Assembly: GCF_000938255.1 (NCBI RefSeq)
Contig: NZ_JYMR01000050.1
Location: 62,001 to 126,000, forward strand
From: Bradyrhizobium sp. LTSP849
GTDB lineage: Bacteria; Pseudomonadota; Alphaproteobacteria; Rhizobiales; Xanthobacteraceae
DNA: 64,000 nucleotides
Direction of reading: 5' to 3'
In this document: positions 9,492 through 16,564 of the stretch, in pieces
How the letters are laid out: the number at the start of each line of letters is the position of its first letter
Position numbering within the stretch: the first letter of the stretch is position 1
Program-made: the position numbers and the translations under genes
Notes under the pieces: generated by a model
The model's database searches: none
What the model was told of the DNA's origin: nothing
The model's input: the letters and a program-made list of their open reading frames with translations, nothing else

Positions 9492-9525
9492 GCCGGCCTT
9501 CCTGATTGCCGTCTCGAAGGCCGGC
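9492..9525 (+). terminator. Hairpin behind the ester-cyclase-like gene
   Basis: A perfect 9-bp inverted repeat, GCCGGCCTT (9492-9500) and AAGGCCGGC (9517-9525), starts 18 bases after the stop codon. There is no T-run after it, so it is a terminator candidate or a transcript-stabilising hairpin rather than a proven terminator. Confidence 0.5.
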
Positions 9526-9719
9526 AACGGCGACACGTCAGCGCCCCCGTTCAATGTCCGTCTCTATCAGCGACCGCGGCTGCTCTTCTGCATTGCTTGT
9601 TCATGCCTGAAACTTGACCGTAAGGGATTCCAAACACGGGCGGGATCGGTTATCCCTTGGAACGTGTCGTGGTGGTGGAAGGCGCGACCCTTGCAACCTT
9701 TGTCACGGGACCCATCACG

Positions 9720-10196
9720 ATGATCATCGTCGGCGTTCTTCTCAATGTTGTCGGGCTCGGTGCCCTCTGTTGGGCACTGTTCGCGCTCGCAATCCACGCG
9801 TTGCCGTTCTTCGTCGGCATGACGGTGGGGATCTACTCATTTCAAGCCGGAGCAGGTCCGTTCGGTGCCAGCGTTGTTGGCTTCGTTACGGCCGGCTTCA
9901 CATTCGTGGTCGGGCGGTACGCGTTCTCCGTCGCGCGCTCTCCGATCTGCCGCCTGGTCATTGGGCTACTATTCGCGGTTCCAGCGGCACACGCCGGCTA
10001 TAGTGTGACCCTTGCCCTTGCACACCTCGATATCCCCTCGGAATGGTGGCGGGAGTCGTTCGCCGTGCTTGGCGCCATCGCAGTCGGGGGGATCGCTTGG
10101 GCGAATGTGTCGATGCAGACCGACCCCGCTCTTAGACCGGGCGCTGCACTCGGCCCTCTTCAGCCACCGAATGGGGCGACGACCGCGGGCGGGTGA
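9720..10196 (+). CDS. Multi-pass membrane protein of unknown function
   Basis: 158 residues with four or five hydrophobic segments: about 1-20 (MIIVGVLLNVVGLGALCWAL), 22-50, 53-72, 80-100 and 115-130, with a short hydrophilic tail. I prefer the ATG at 9720 because it places the first membrane segment at the N-terminus; an earlier TTG at 9657 would add 21 residues. It sits between the ester-cyclase-like gene and DUF736, a position where this kind of small membrane protein is common in rhizobial elements. No transporter signature is visible. Confidence 0.65.
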   Translation: MIIVGVLLNVVGLGALCWALFALAIHALPFFVGMTVGIYSFQAGAGPFGASVVGFVTAGFTFVVGRYAFSVARSPICRLVIGLLFAVPAAHAGYSVTLALAHLDIPSEWWRESFAVLGAIAVGGIAWANVSMQTDPALRPGAALGPLQPPNGATTAGG

Positions 10197-10725
10197 CTAT
10201 GCGAGTCTGTTATCTCTCGGTTGGCACGGCGCTGATATCAGGGCCGCGTTGCTGATCGCGACATCGCGCTCCTCTCTCGCGCTTCGATTGAGCCGGGTGA
10301 TCTCGTCGGCAGACTGCTCCCGAGGGTACTGGCGGGTACGCTGGCTTCAGTCGGTTCGGAGACAAGGGGCCGCCTTTTTGCACGCCAGGTTTCCCTTTCC
10401 TTCGCTGGGAATGCGGGCCTTCTTGTTGAGCCGATCGTTCGCTGGCACGTCTCCCAAATGCTGTTCAGCGCACGCGAGCACCTAGCCTCTCATTGGCTAG
10501 ATCTGGCCGAAGGCCGGCTGCGCCTCGATCGCCTGAACCGCAATGGCGGCGGTGAGACTTTCTTCCCCTGGGCTTCGCCCATTCCTCGCGAAGCAAGAAA
10601 GTCTCACCGCCGCCATCCTCCGCTGCGCTGCGGCCCAAGCGGGTGCGGCGTCGATCGCCTTCGGCTTTCAGATCGCCATCGAGGCCGCGGTGGTCGCGGG
10701 CTCGGAAACAGCAAGGAGAAGTGAC
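10197..10725. promoter_or_regulatory. 529-bp non-coding leader of DUF736 with a 22-bp perfect palindrome
   Basis: The open frames here have unlikely compositions and I accept none. The main structure is a perfect 22-bp inverted repeat, arms at 10543-10564 and 10595-10616, with a 30-base loop that itself contains GCTTCG (10572-10577) pairing with CGAAGC (10589-10594). The right arm runs directly into CCTCCGCTGCGCTGCGGCC (10617-10635), matching the sequence behind the palindrome at 7687-7764. The last bases hold AAGGAGA (10713-10719), the ribosome binding site of DUF736. Confidence 0.75.
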
Positions 10726-11049
10726 ATGGCTAACATCGGTTCATTCAAGAAATCCGGCCAGGAATTCCAGGGCGAAATCGTCACCCTGAGCCTCCAGACC
10801 AAGGGCGTCCGCATCGTCCCCGAGACCGACCGGACCAACGACAACGCTCCGAGCCACCGGGTCTACGTCGGTCGCGCCGAGATAGGGGCCGCCTGGTCAA
10901 AGCGCTCCAACGAGGGCCGCGATTATCTCTCGGTCAAGCTCGACGATCCGAGCTTCAACGCTCCGATCTACGCCAACCTCTTCGACGACGAAGACGCGGA
11001 GACCTACACCCTGATCTGGTCCCGCAGCCGCAAGCCCAACGGCGACTGA
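10726..11049 (+). CDS. DUF736 family protein
   Basis: 107 residues, MANIGSFKKSGQEFQGEIVT at the N-terminus, followed by alternating beta strands (LQTKGVRIVPE, HRVYVGRAEIGAAW, DYLSVKLDDPSF, NAPIYANLF) and ending in YTLIWSRSRK. This is the standard DUF736 sequence, found almost only on conjugative elements of Alphaproteobacteria and some other proteobacteria and often highly expressed. Function is unknown; a single-strand or nucleic-acid binding role has not been established. AAGGAGA sits 6 bases before the ATG. The long palindrome upstream suggests tight regulation. Confidence 0.92.
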   Translation: MANIGSFKKSGQEFQGEIVTLSLQTKGVRIVPETDRTNDNAPSHRVYVGRAEIGAAWSKRSNEGRDYLSVKLDDPSFNAPIYANLFDDEDAETYTLIWSRSRKPNGD

Positions 11050-11064
11050 GCCGGGCCGAGTGCG

Positions 11065-11088
11065 GCGCCCCGCTCATCGGCGGGGCGC
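11065..11088. terminator. Hairpin between convergent DUF736 and XRE genes
   Basis: A perfect 9-bp stem, GCGCCCCGC (11065-11073) with GCGGGGCGC (11080-11088), loop of six bases. It lies between the converging stop codons at 11049 and 11110 and could end both transcripts, although no T-run follows on either strand. Confidence 0.55.
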
Positions 11089-11109
11089 TCACGGCCGGCT
11101 TGAAGCGGC

Positions 11110-11337
11110 CTACGATTTGCTCCCGCGCCCGGCTCGCTTGAGCAAGTCTCCCGGCTCCGCTCCCAATGCTTCGGCAATTTGTCCAAGCACGGTGACGCTT
11201 GCCGACACATCGGCGCGTTCGATGGCGCCGACGTAACGGGCGCTTAAGCCGGCGCGCTCGGCCAGCTCCTCTTGCGTCATTTGTAGATCGTGGCGTTTCC
11301 GACGCATGTTCACCGCCATGACCTCTTTGAGATCCAT
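11110..11337 (-). CDS. XRE-family HTH repressor
   Basis: 75 residues that are almost only a Cro/C1-type helix-turn-helix: MTQEELAERAGLSARYVGAIER (about residues 20-41) covers the helix-turn-helix, followed by the helices TVLGQIAEALGAEPGDLL. Proteins of this size act as dimeric repressors. Two perfect palindromes at 11360-11389, 23-52 bases upstream of its start codon, are the likely operator, so autoregulation is expected. The gene converges on DUF736 and points away from the DUF2285 genes, making it a candidate switch for either direction. Confidence 0.9.
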   Translation of the reverse strand: MDLKEVMAVNMRRKRHDLQMTQEELAERAGLSARYVGAIERADVSASVTVLGQIAEALGAEPGDLLKRAGRGSKS

Positions 11338-11359
11338 AGCGACATGGGAACCCGAACCG

Positions 11360-11389
11360 GAACGATCGTTCTAGGAACGATCGTTCCTA
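11360..11389. promoter_or_regulatory. Double palindromic operator (GAACGATCGTTC twice)
   Basis: Two palindromes lie side by side: GAACGATCGTTC (11360-11371, perfect) and TAGGAACGATCGTTCCTA (11372-11389, perfect over 18 bp). Their centres are 15 bp apart. They stand just upstream of the XRE gene start at 11337 and in the shared control region with the rightward DUF2285 gene, which is what a repressor operator pair looks like. That the XRE protein binds here is inferred from position. Confidence 0.8.
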
Positions 11390-11567
11390 TTCGTCCCAGG
11401 ATATGCTATTCGATTTAATACGCGGAGGAGGATCGATCATCTCCCGATGCGATGTTGATGGACAATCAAATCGCGCTGGCGGCGTTGATAAAAATAGGGC
11501 AAAAGTAAGTCTGTCAGGCAAAAATGGCTTACGGGGAATTTAGAGTCATTCGCTCTATGGCACACGC

Positions 11568-11855
11568 ATGAAGAGACCGCCTTCAAATCCCGACGTCGCC
11601 GACGTAGCGCCAGCGGACTCCGTTCTCACGGTGTACGACGAGGAGCACATTATAACCTATCTGCGAATGCTTGATGCTGACGCGGAGGGAGCAGAATGGC
11701 GCGAAGTGGCGAAGCTGGTGCTACATATTGATCCGCAGCATGAGCCGGATCGCGCGAGGCGCGCGTTCGACACGCATCTGGCCCGCGCAAAATGGATGAC
11801 CGAGCATGGATATCGCCAATTGTTGCGGGGCGGCGCTTCAAATCCTAATCTCTGA
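11568..11855 (+). CDS. DUF2285 domain protein, short form
   Basis: 95 residues matching the DUF2285 pattern: a helical segment LTVYDEEHIITYLRMLDADAEGAEWREVAKLVL (about 20-52) and the C-terminal WMTEHGYRQLLR (about 75-86) typical of this family. DUF2285 proteins occur upstream of repA or of traF/traA loci in rhizobial elements and are thought to be regulators; in the Mesorhizobium symbiosis island a DUF2285-type product (FseA) is an excision activator. This copy lacks the N-terminal DUF6499 part that the next gene carries. It may therefore be an independent short activator. Confidence 0.8.
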   Translation: MKRPPSNPDVADVAPADSVLTVYDEEHIITYLRMLDADAEGAEWREVAKLVLHIDPQHEPDRARRAFDTHLARAKWMTEHGYRQLLRGGASNPNL

Positions 11856-11995
11856 AATGATTTTTTAGAAAAACTCTCTCTTCTCATGCGGCGTTCGATC
11901 AACTGCATCACGTGATGCAGAATCGAGGACTAGCTTCAACCATTGCTCCCCAAGATCATCGCGCCGCAATCTCGTAGTGCGATGAGGACAAGCAT

Positions 11996-12767
11996 ATGGC
12001 AGAGTTCAACTGGAGGTCGTCGGATTCCTTCTATAATCGTGCTCAAGAAACCGAATTAGCCGGATTCGCGTGGGAATGCCTGCGCCGCAACCCCGGTTTT
12101 CAACGAGAGCATCGGAGTGCCTCGCCAGCCGATCTCACCGTAAGCGCGGAGTTTCGCGATCGTTGGGGGTTGGCTTTTCGCAGCTGATCCCCATCAATCT
12201 TTCCTTGAACAAACCATCTTCTGGGCGCCGGAGGTCCTGCCGACGGTGGTCCCAGTGCGGCCTGCGTCACTCGTAGGCTCGCATTCGCACGTCAGTCTGG
12301 ATCTCAGCGACCTGAACAAAGGCCAGCTTCGGCAAGGCCCTGACGGATGGCATGTTGTATTGAATCTACGCGGTGTTGAGCATCGCGTTTGGTTCAAGGA
12401 AGCGCCGGTTGTTGCAGTTACCTATGCGGTTGAACTTCCCTTTGACCGCGACTTCGAATTCCGCGCGGATGCAGGCAGGCGCCTGTGGCGAGCCCTTAAC
12501 GGCAAGCCTCCAGGAGCGCCGCTGCATGCGCTCTCGGAGAGCCGACGCCGGCGACTGGCGCTCGCCCTGCGCGCGCTCGACGCGCGCATGGACGGCAGCA
12601 CATATCGCGAAATTGCAGAAGTACTGTTCGGCGCCGAGCGCATTTCCGAACGCGACTGGCGGACGCACGATCTGCGCAATCGGACTATTCGTTTGGTTCA
12701 GAGCGGTTTCGCGTTGATGCGTGGCGGCTATCGCGCGCTGCTGCGTCCACCATCTGCAAAGAAATAG
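11996..12767 (+). pseudogene. DUF6499-DUF2285 gene interrupted by a +1 frameshift
   Basis: The first frame (11996-12187, 63 aa) encodes the N-terminal DUF6499-like part, with AGFAWECLRRNPGF (about residues 22-35) and ending RWGLAFRS-stop. The second frame, open across the break and running to 12767, continues as FAADPHQSFLEQTIFWAPEV and then the complete DUF2285 C-terminus (ALRALDARMDGSTYREIAEV, RLVQSGFALMRGGYRALL). Skipping one base near 12171-12180 (GGCTTTTCGCAG) joins them into one normal-length protein of about 256 residues. The cause may be real decay, a sequencing error in the T-run, or programmed frameshifting, the last being of interest because the related FseA activator of Mesorhizobium is produced by programmed +1 frameshifting between two frames. 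Confidence 0.8.
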
Positions 12768-12899
12768 CCGCTCTCTCGAGGGTGCCGAAAACGAGCCCCC
12801 TTATCTTCGGCATCCCCCTTCCAGGCTCTGCTCCGCCATTGTGCCCGTCGATGCGCCGCCGACCTCGCTGGCGCTCCAGACGACCACGGAGCTTTTCAG

Positions 12900-13178
12900 A
12901 TGTCCGATCCGAGTGACGGCTTGCCGCCACGATACCTGCGTACCGCCGAAGCCGCGCGATTCCTCAGCCTTTCCGGCCGCACCCTGGAAAAACACCGGAC
13001 CTACGGAACGGGCCCCGCCTATCGAAAGATCGGCGGTCGCGTCGTCTACGCGCTCGACGACCTCAAAGCTTGGGCTGACCGCGGCACTAAGACATCAACC
13101 TCCGATCCCGGCAACGGAACGGTGCTGCCGGCCAAACGGCAGGCCGCACCCATTCCCTATGCCGGCAAGCGGCGCTGA
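12900..13178 (+). CDS. AlpA/excisionase-like HTH protein
   Basis: 92 residues. The core is a MerR-like winged helix of the HTH_17 type: YLRTAEAARFLSLSGRTLEK (about residues 12-31) then a wing GPAYRKIGGRVVYALDDLKAWAD (about 38-60), with a basic low-complexity tail. Such proteins act as excisionases or as small regulators; here the gene lies directly before repA (18 bases between them including the repA ribosome binding site), so control of replication initiation is as plausible as recombination directionality. Confidence 0.85.
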   Translation: MSDPSDGLPPRYLRTAEAARFLSLSGRTLEKHRTYGTGPAYRKIGGRVVYALDDLKAWADRGTKTSTSDPGNGTVLPAKRQAAPIPYAGKRR

Positions 13179-13195
13179 CGCGATTGGAATGCAAT

Positions 13196-14083
13196 GTGTC
13201 AGCATCTCGAAGACATCGATCAGAGCGTGACCAACTCGACCTGTTTCGCGCATTGCCGGGCGACCTGGCGCCACGCGATGCGCAGGATCTGATGGCCTAT
13301 CCATTCTTTTCGCTGGCGAAGTCCAGGCGCGTCGCACCGATCGATTTCCGCGCCGGGACCATCACCATTCGGGTTGAAGCTGTGCCGGAACACGGTATGG
13401 CGACGATCTGGGACGCGGATGTTCTGATCTGGGCCGCCTCGCAGATCGTGGAGGCCCGCGACGCCGGTCTGAAGACATCCCGTCTGATGGCGGCTACGCC
13501 GTACGAAATCCTCACCTTTGTCGGTCGGGGCACCAGCGTGAGGGACTACGATCGCCTCAAGGCAGCGCTCGACCGGCTGCAATCGACCACCGTGATGACC
13601 TCGATCCGCCAGCCGACGGAACGTCGGCGGCATCGGTTCTCCTGGATCAATGAATGGAAAGAGACAGCCGATGTGCACGGCAACGCCAGAGGACTAGAGC
13701 TGATCTTGCCGGATTGGTTCTATACCGGCGTCTTGAATGAGGCGCTCGTCCTTACGATCGACCGCGCGTACTTCGACCTAACGGGGGGATTGGAGCGCTG
13801 GCTCTACCGTCTGGTGCGCAAGCATGGCGGTCGCCAGGAGGGCGGCTGGAGTTTTAATCTTGTACATCTCCACGCCAAGTCCGGCAGCCTCTCACCGCTC
13901 AAGCATTTCGCCTACGACCTGCGCGAGATCGTCCATCGCCAGACATTGCCCGGCTACCGGCTTGTCATCACGCATGACCCAGGCGGTGCAGAGCGACTGA
14001 ACTTCGCGCCCGTTCTGATCGATGCCTTAGCGGAGCGGTTACGCAAACGCGGGCTCGTTCCTCCGTCAGGAGGCGCTCTGTGA
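13196..14083 (+). CDS. repA: Replication initiator protein RepA
   Basis: 295 residues of the RPA-type replication initiator family: ERDQLDLFRALPGDLAPRDAQDLMAYPFFSLAKS near the N-terminus, FRAGTITIRVEAVPEHGMATIWDADVLIWAASQI (about 47-80) and the winged-helix parts with TPYEILTFVGRG and FDLTGGLERWLYRLVRKHGG. Such proteins bind iterons to start theta replication of plasmids and some integrative elements. I chose GTG at 13196 because GGAA precedes it by 6 bases; a TTG at 13184 would add four residues. Three 17-bp iterons start 8 bases after the stop codon. Presence of a full initiator means the element can probably replicate at least for a time as a circle. Confidence 0.88.
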   Translation: MSASRRHRSERDQLDLFRALPGDLAPRDAQDLMAYPFFSLAKSRRVAPIDFRAGTITIRVEAVPEHGMATIWDADVLIWAASQIVEARDAGLKTSRLMAATPYEILTFVGRGTSVRDYDRLKAALDRLQSTTVMTSIRQPTERRRHRFSWINEWKETADVHGNARGLELILPDWFYTGVLNEALVLTIDRAYFDLTGGLERWLYRLVRKHGGRQEGGWSFNLVHLHAKSGSLSPLKHFAYDLREIVHRQTLPGYRLVITHDPGGAERLNFAPVLIDALAERLRKRGLVPPSGGAL

Positions 14084-14090
14084 ATCATCT

Positions 14091-14154
14091 CGTGCTATCG
14101 GGGACCGCGACTGTCGTGCCATCGGGGACCCGATCCTCGTGCTATCGGGGACCG
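14091..14154 (+). repeat. Three 17-bp iterons behind repA (candidate replication origin)
   Basis: Three direct repeats: CGTGCTATCGGGGACCG (14091-14107), CGTGCCATCGGGGACCC (14115-14131) and CGTGCTATCGGGGACCG (14138-14154). The start-to-start spacing is 24 and 23 bases, about two helical turns. Copies 1 and 3 are identical and copy 2 differs at two positions. Direct repeats with turn-phased spacing next to an initiator gene are the normal binding sites of RepA. Confidence 0.85.
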
Positions 14155-14450
14155 GAATCGGAGCTAACTCCTTGGCGCTCAATACCTAGTTCGCCCCGTA
14201 ACTTTCCTAACCTGGAATCCTTCGGATTCCTTCTAACGGATCGCGCCTTCCGGTTGACTGTGGATAGCGATCTGGCTGCAAAGCCACACGCATCTGCTGG
14301 GCGATTGCTTGGCCAAAGCAGTCACCGACGAGCGGTCGAGACAGGTACGCCAAGGGCAGGATGCTCGCGCGATCCAGATGCGATCGTCCCGGTGCGCGTC
14401 CGAATCTGCCCTTCCGCAATCTCTCATTTTTGCAAACTCCGGAGGACGAC
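14155..14450. other. Non-coding stretch behind the iterons with hairpin and DnaA-like box
   Basis: Together with the iterons this makes a 367-base stretch without a gene. It contains a tight hairpin GGAATCC (14214-14220) / GGATTCC (14224-14230) followed by TTCT, and TGTGGATAG at 14259-14267, which differs at one base from the DnaA box TGTGGATAA. Both fit the surroundings of a replication origin. The end of the stretch holds GGAGGA, the ribosome binding site of the DUF2840 gene. Confidence 0.6.
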
Positions 14451-14915
14451 GTGACTGACCTCACGACGGTCGAGCTGTTGTGGCTCGAAAAGCGTATCGA
14501 GAATCGAATTCGGTTCGGCCGCGCGGTGGCGGAACAGATCATTGACCGGCGCCGGCGTATTCTGTCGTTCGCGCCCCGCACTGTCTTTGCGTTCGTTCGA
14601 TGGGCGTCCAACGACTTCGGCACGGTCATGTCGCGTATCGACATTCTGCGCGCCGCGACGCCCGGACAGCGCTATTCAACGGTGCCTTGGGTAAGGCCTG
14701 GTGGTGACATCTTGTTACGGCTAACCGGCTGGCCGAAAGTCGAGCGTGTGCTGCAAGTGATCGACGCGGTGGAGGCGCTCGACATCCATCCGGCCGACGT
14801 CGCGCCGGAATACTGGCATCACGTCCATAACCGCTTGTCGGTGAATGAGACGCCACGGCCGTACACCCGCGGACGCCATCAGGCATGGCTGCGTCGGCGG
14901 AGAGTCTCGCCATGA
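14451..14915 (+). CDS. DUF2840 domain protein
   Basis: 154 residues beginning at GTG 14451, preceded by GGAGGA. The sequence (TTVELLWLEKRIENRIRFGR, ILSFAPRTVFAFVRWASNDFGTV, and VERVLQVIDAVEALDIHPADVAPEYWHHVHNR) matches the DUF2840 family, which is found next to the TraF peptidase in alphaproteobacterial conjugative elements. The C-terminus is very basic. Its stop codon overlaps the TraF start by ATGA. No biochemical function is known; a role in transfer DNA processing is inferred from position only. Confidence 0.88.
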   Translation: MTDLTTVELLWLEKRIENRIRFGRAVAEQIIDRRRRILSFAPRTVFAFVRWASNDFGTVMSRIDILRAATPGQRYSTVPWVRPGGDILLRLTGWPKVERVLQVIDAVEALDIHPADVAPEYWHHVHNRLSVNETPRPYTRGRHQAWLRRRRVSP

Positions 14916-15421
14916 GAGGCCGGACTGCGACAATTCTAATGACGTTCACAGCCGTGGCTCTTGTCCTGTCGACGATGGGAGAGGCGACGCCAGCCTACAT
15001 TTGGAACGCCTCGAAGAGCGTTCCGATTGGTCTCTACCAGTTGCAGCCCGTCGGCAGGCTTGCCGTTACCGAACTCGTAGCCGTCCGACCGCCCGAGCCG
15101 CTTGCGACCTTTCTCGATTTGAACGGCTATCTGCCGATCGGCGTTCCAATGCTCAAACGCGTGCTGGCGCTTCCGGGACAGACGGTCTGCAGGAAAGGGC
15201 TGACGATCTCCGTCGACGGGATCGACATGGGAGATGCGCTGTCACGCGACAGCCGCGGCCGTCCCTTGCCTGTCTGGCAGGGATGTCACTCCGTTGAGCC
15301 GGACGAGCTCTTTCTAATGAACTGGCAATCGGAAGAGTCGCTGGACGGTCGCTACTTTGGCTTTGTTCCGAACTCTTCCGTCATTGGTAAGGCACTGCCT
15401 GTGTGGACCGGGGAGGAGTGA
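14912..15421 (+). CDS. traF: Conjugative signal peptidase TraF (S26 family)
   Basis: 169 residues. After an N-terminal membrane segment (about 6-25) comes the S26 peptidase box NASKSVPIGLYQL (about 33-45) with the nucleophile serine in SVPIG, and the lysine box PMLKRVLALPGQTVC (about 87-101) with the catalytic lysine. The C-terminus carries the usual DSRGRPLPVWQGC and GRYFGFVP signatures. In RP4, TraF processes and cyclises the TrbC pilin; the trbC gene is at 31381 here. I chose ATG 14912, which has GGAGAG 8 bases upstream and overlaps the DUF2840 stop. Confidence 0.92.
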   Translation: MRGRTATILMTFTAVALVLSTMGEATPAYIWNASKSVPIGLYQLQPVGRLAVTELVAVRPPEPLATFLDLNGYLPIGVPMLKRVLALPGQTVCRKGLTISVDGIDMGDALSRDSRGRPLPVWQGCHSVEPDELFLMNWQSEESLDGRYFGFVPNSSVIGKALPVWTGEE

Positions 15422-15423
15422 TC

Positions 15424-16329
15424 GTGATCGTCCGCTCCGAAAAGACTGTCATTCCTCTGTTCGATCGAATGCAGCACCATTCCTCCGTCCCGACCATGTC
15501 TGTGACGGCCATCGCGCGCAGCGGCGGTCCAGGGGGACCGCGAGGCCGGCGCGATAGTGCTTCACCCTTGACGGCTGCGAGCACGATGGCAGCCTTGCGA
15601 TGTCTCGGGGCGATGGCGTGCATTGTGGCGACTTTCGCATCATCAATGCAGTTCAGTGTGGCGGCACATGCCGAGCGAGCGGTGTCGGTGACGCATCAGG
15701 AGAAGGGTCGACCCATCGATCCCTTGGCGGGTTTTATCACCGAGGCATCCAAACGGTTCGCTATTCCGGAGCATTGGATACGTTCGGTAATGCGCGTCGA
15801 GAGTGCTGGCGAAGTGCGGGCGCGATCGCAAAAGGGTGCAATGGGACTGATGCAGATCATGCCACTGACGTGGTCAGAGCTGCGCGCTCGATATGATCTC
15901 GGCGCCGATCCCTACGCTCCCCGCGACAACATTCTGGCCGGCACCGCATACATCCGCGAGCTCTACCAACGATTTGGCGCGCCGGGCTTCCTTGCCGCGT
16001 ACAATGCAGGGCCGACACGCTACGAGAACCATCTGGCGACCGGTCGTTCATTGCCGGATGAGACCCAGGACTATGTCGCCATACTTGCACCAATGATCGG
16101 AGGCAAACGAGTTAACGGAAAGATTGTTGCTGTCACGGAAACACTCACGTTGGCTCGCTCACCGCTATTCGTTGTGCGTTCCGCGAGCAGCTCTTCCGAC
16201 GAGCGTCCATCGTCTAATGCGCGGCCAGACCGTCGATCAAACGTTCGTCCTGTTGTCGATCTATCCGCTCTCGTGCCGCAGTCGGGCAACTTGTTTATAC
16301 ACCATGCCAGTGAGGCCCGATCGCAATGA
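15424..16329 (+). CDS. Lytic transglycosylase of the conjugation system
   Basis: About 301 residues. A hydrophobic segment (LRCLGAMACIVATFASSM, about residues 52-70) acts as signal or anchor. The catalytic SLT domain spans about 100-235: the glutamate in MRVESAGEVRARSQKGAMGLMQIMP (about 125-150), then NILAGTAYIRELYQRFG and LAAYNAGPTRYENH, all typical. It would open the peptidoglycan for the mating channel, like VirB1. The low-complexity tail is Ser/Arg-rich. GGGGAGGA at 15410-15417 places the start at GTG 15424; it therefore follows the TraF stop closely and is translated with it. Confidence 0.88.
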   Translation: MIVRSEKTVIPLFDRMQHHSSVPTMSVTAIARSGGPGGPRGRRDSASPLTAASTMAALRCLGAMACIVATFASSMQFSVAAHAERAVSVTHQEKGRPIDPLAGFITEASKRFAIPEHWIRSVMRVESAGEVRARSQKGAMGLMQIMPLTWSELRARYDLGADPYAPRDNILAGTAYIRELYQRFGAPGFLAAYNAGPTRYENHLATGRSLPDETQDYVAILAPMIGGKRVNGKIVAVTETLTLARSPLFVVRSASSSSDERPSSNARPDRRSNVRPVVDLSALVPQSGNLFIHHASEARSQ

Positions 16330-16564
16330 TCCAGATCGTGCTTCATCGCAATTTGTCGTTGGTCATTGCGTGTTCTGATGAGATGCAGTGGGTGCGGGGA
16401 GATACCAGCCACGGATGGCAAGATAAAAGCCCCGACATTCGTCTGGGGCATGTGGTTGGTTGGATTGAGAATTTTGTGCATCGGGGCAGGGCTGACTGCT
16501 GGCGCCCAGATCGCAAAGTTCAACGAATTCAACGCATCGAGCGCCATCGGTCATCGTTTTACGG

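Noticed and set aside
10012..10485. 157-codon frame overlapping the membrane protein and the DUF736 leader
   Set aside because: Out of frame with the membrane protein over its first part, Ser/Arg-rich shadow-like composition and no ribosome binding site.
16071..16547. 158-codon minus-strand frame over the transglycosylase end and relaxase leader
   Set aside because: It overlaps a well supported gene for half its length and has no recognisable domain or start signal.
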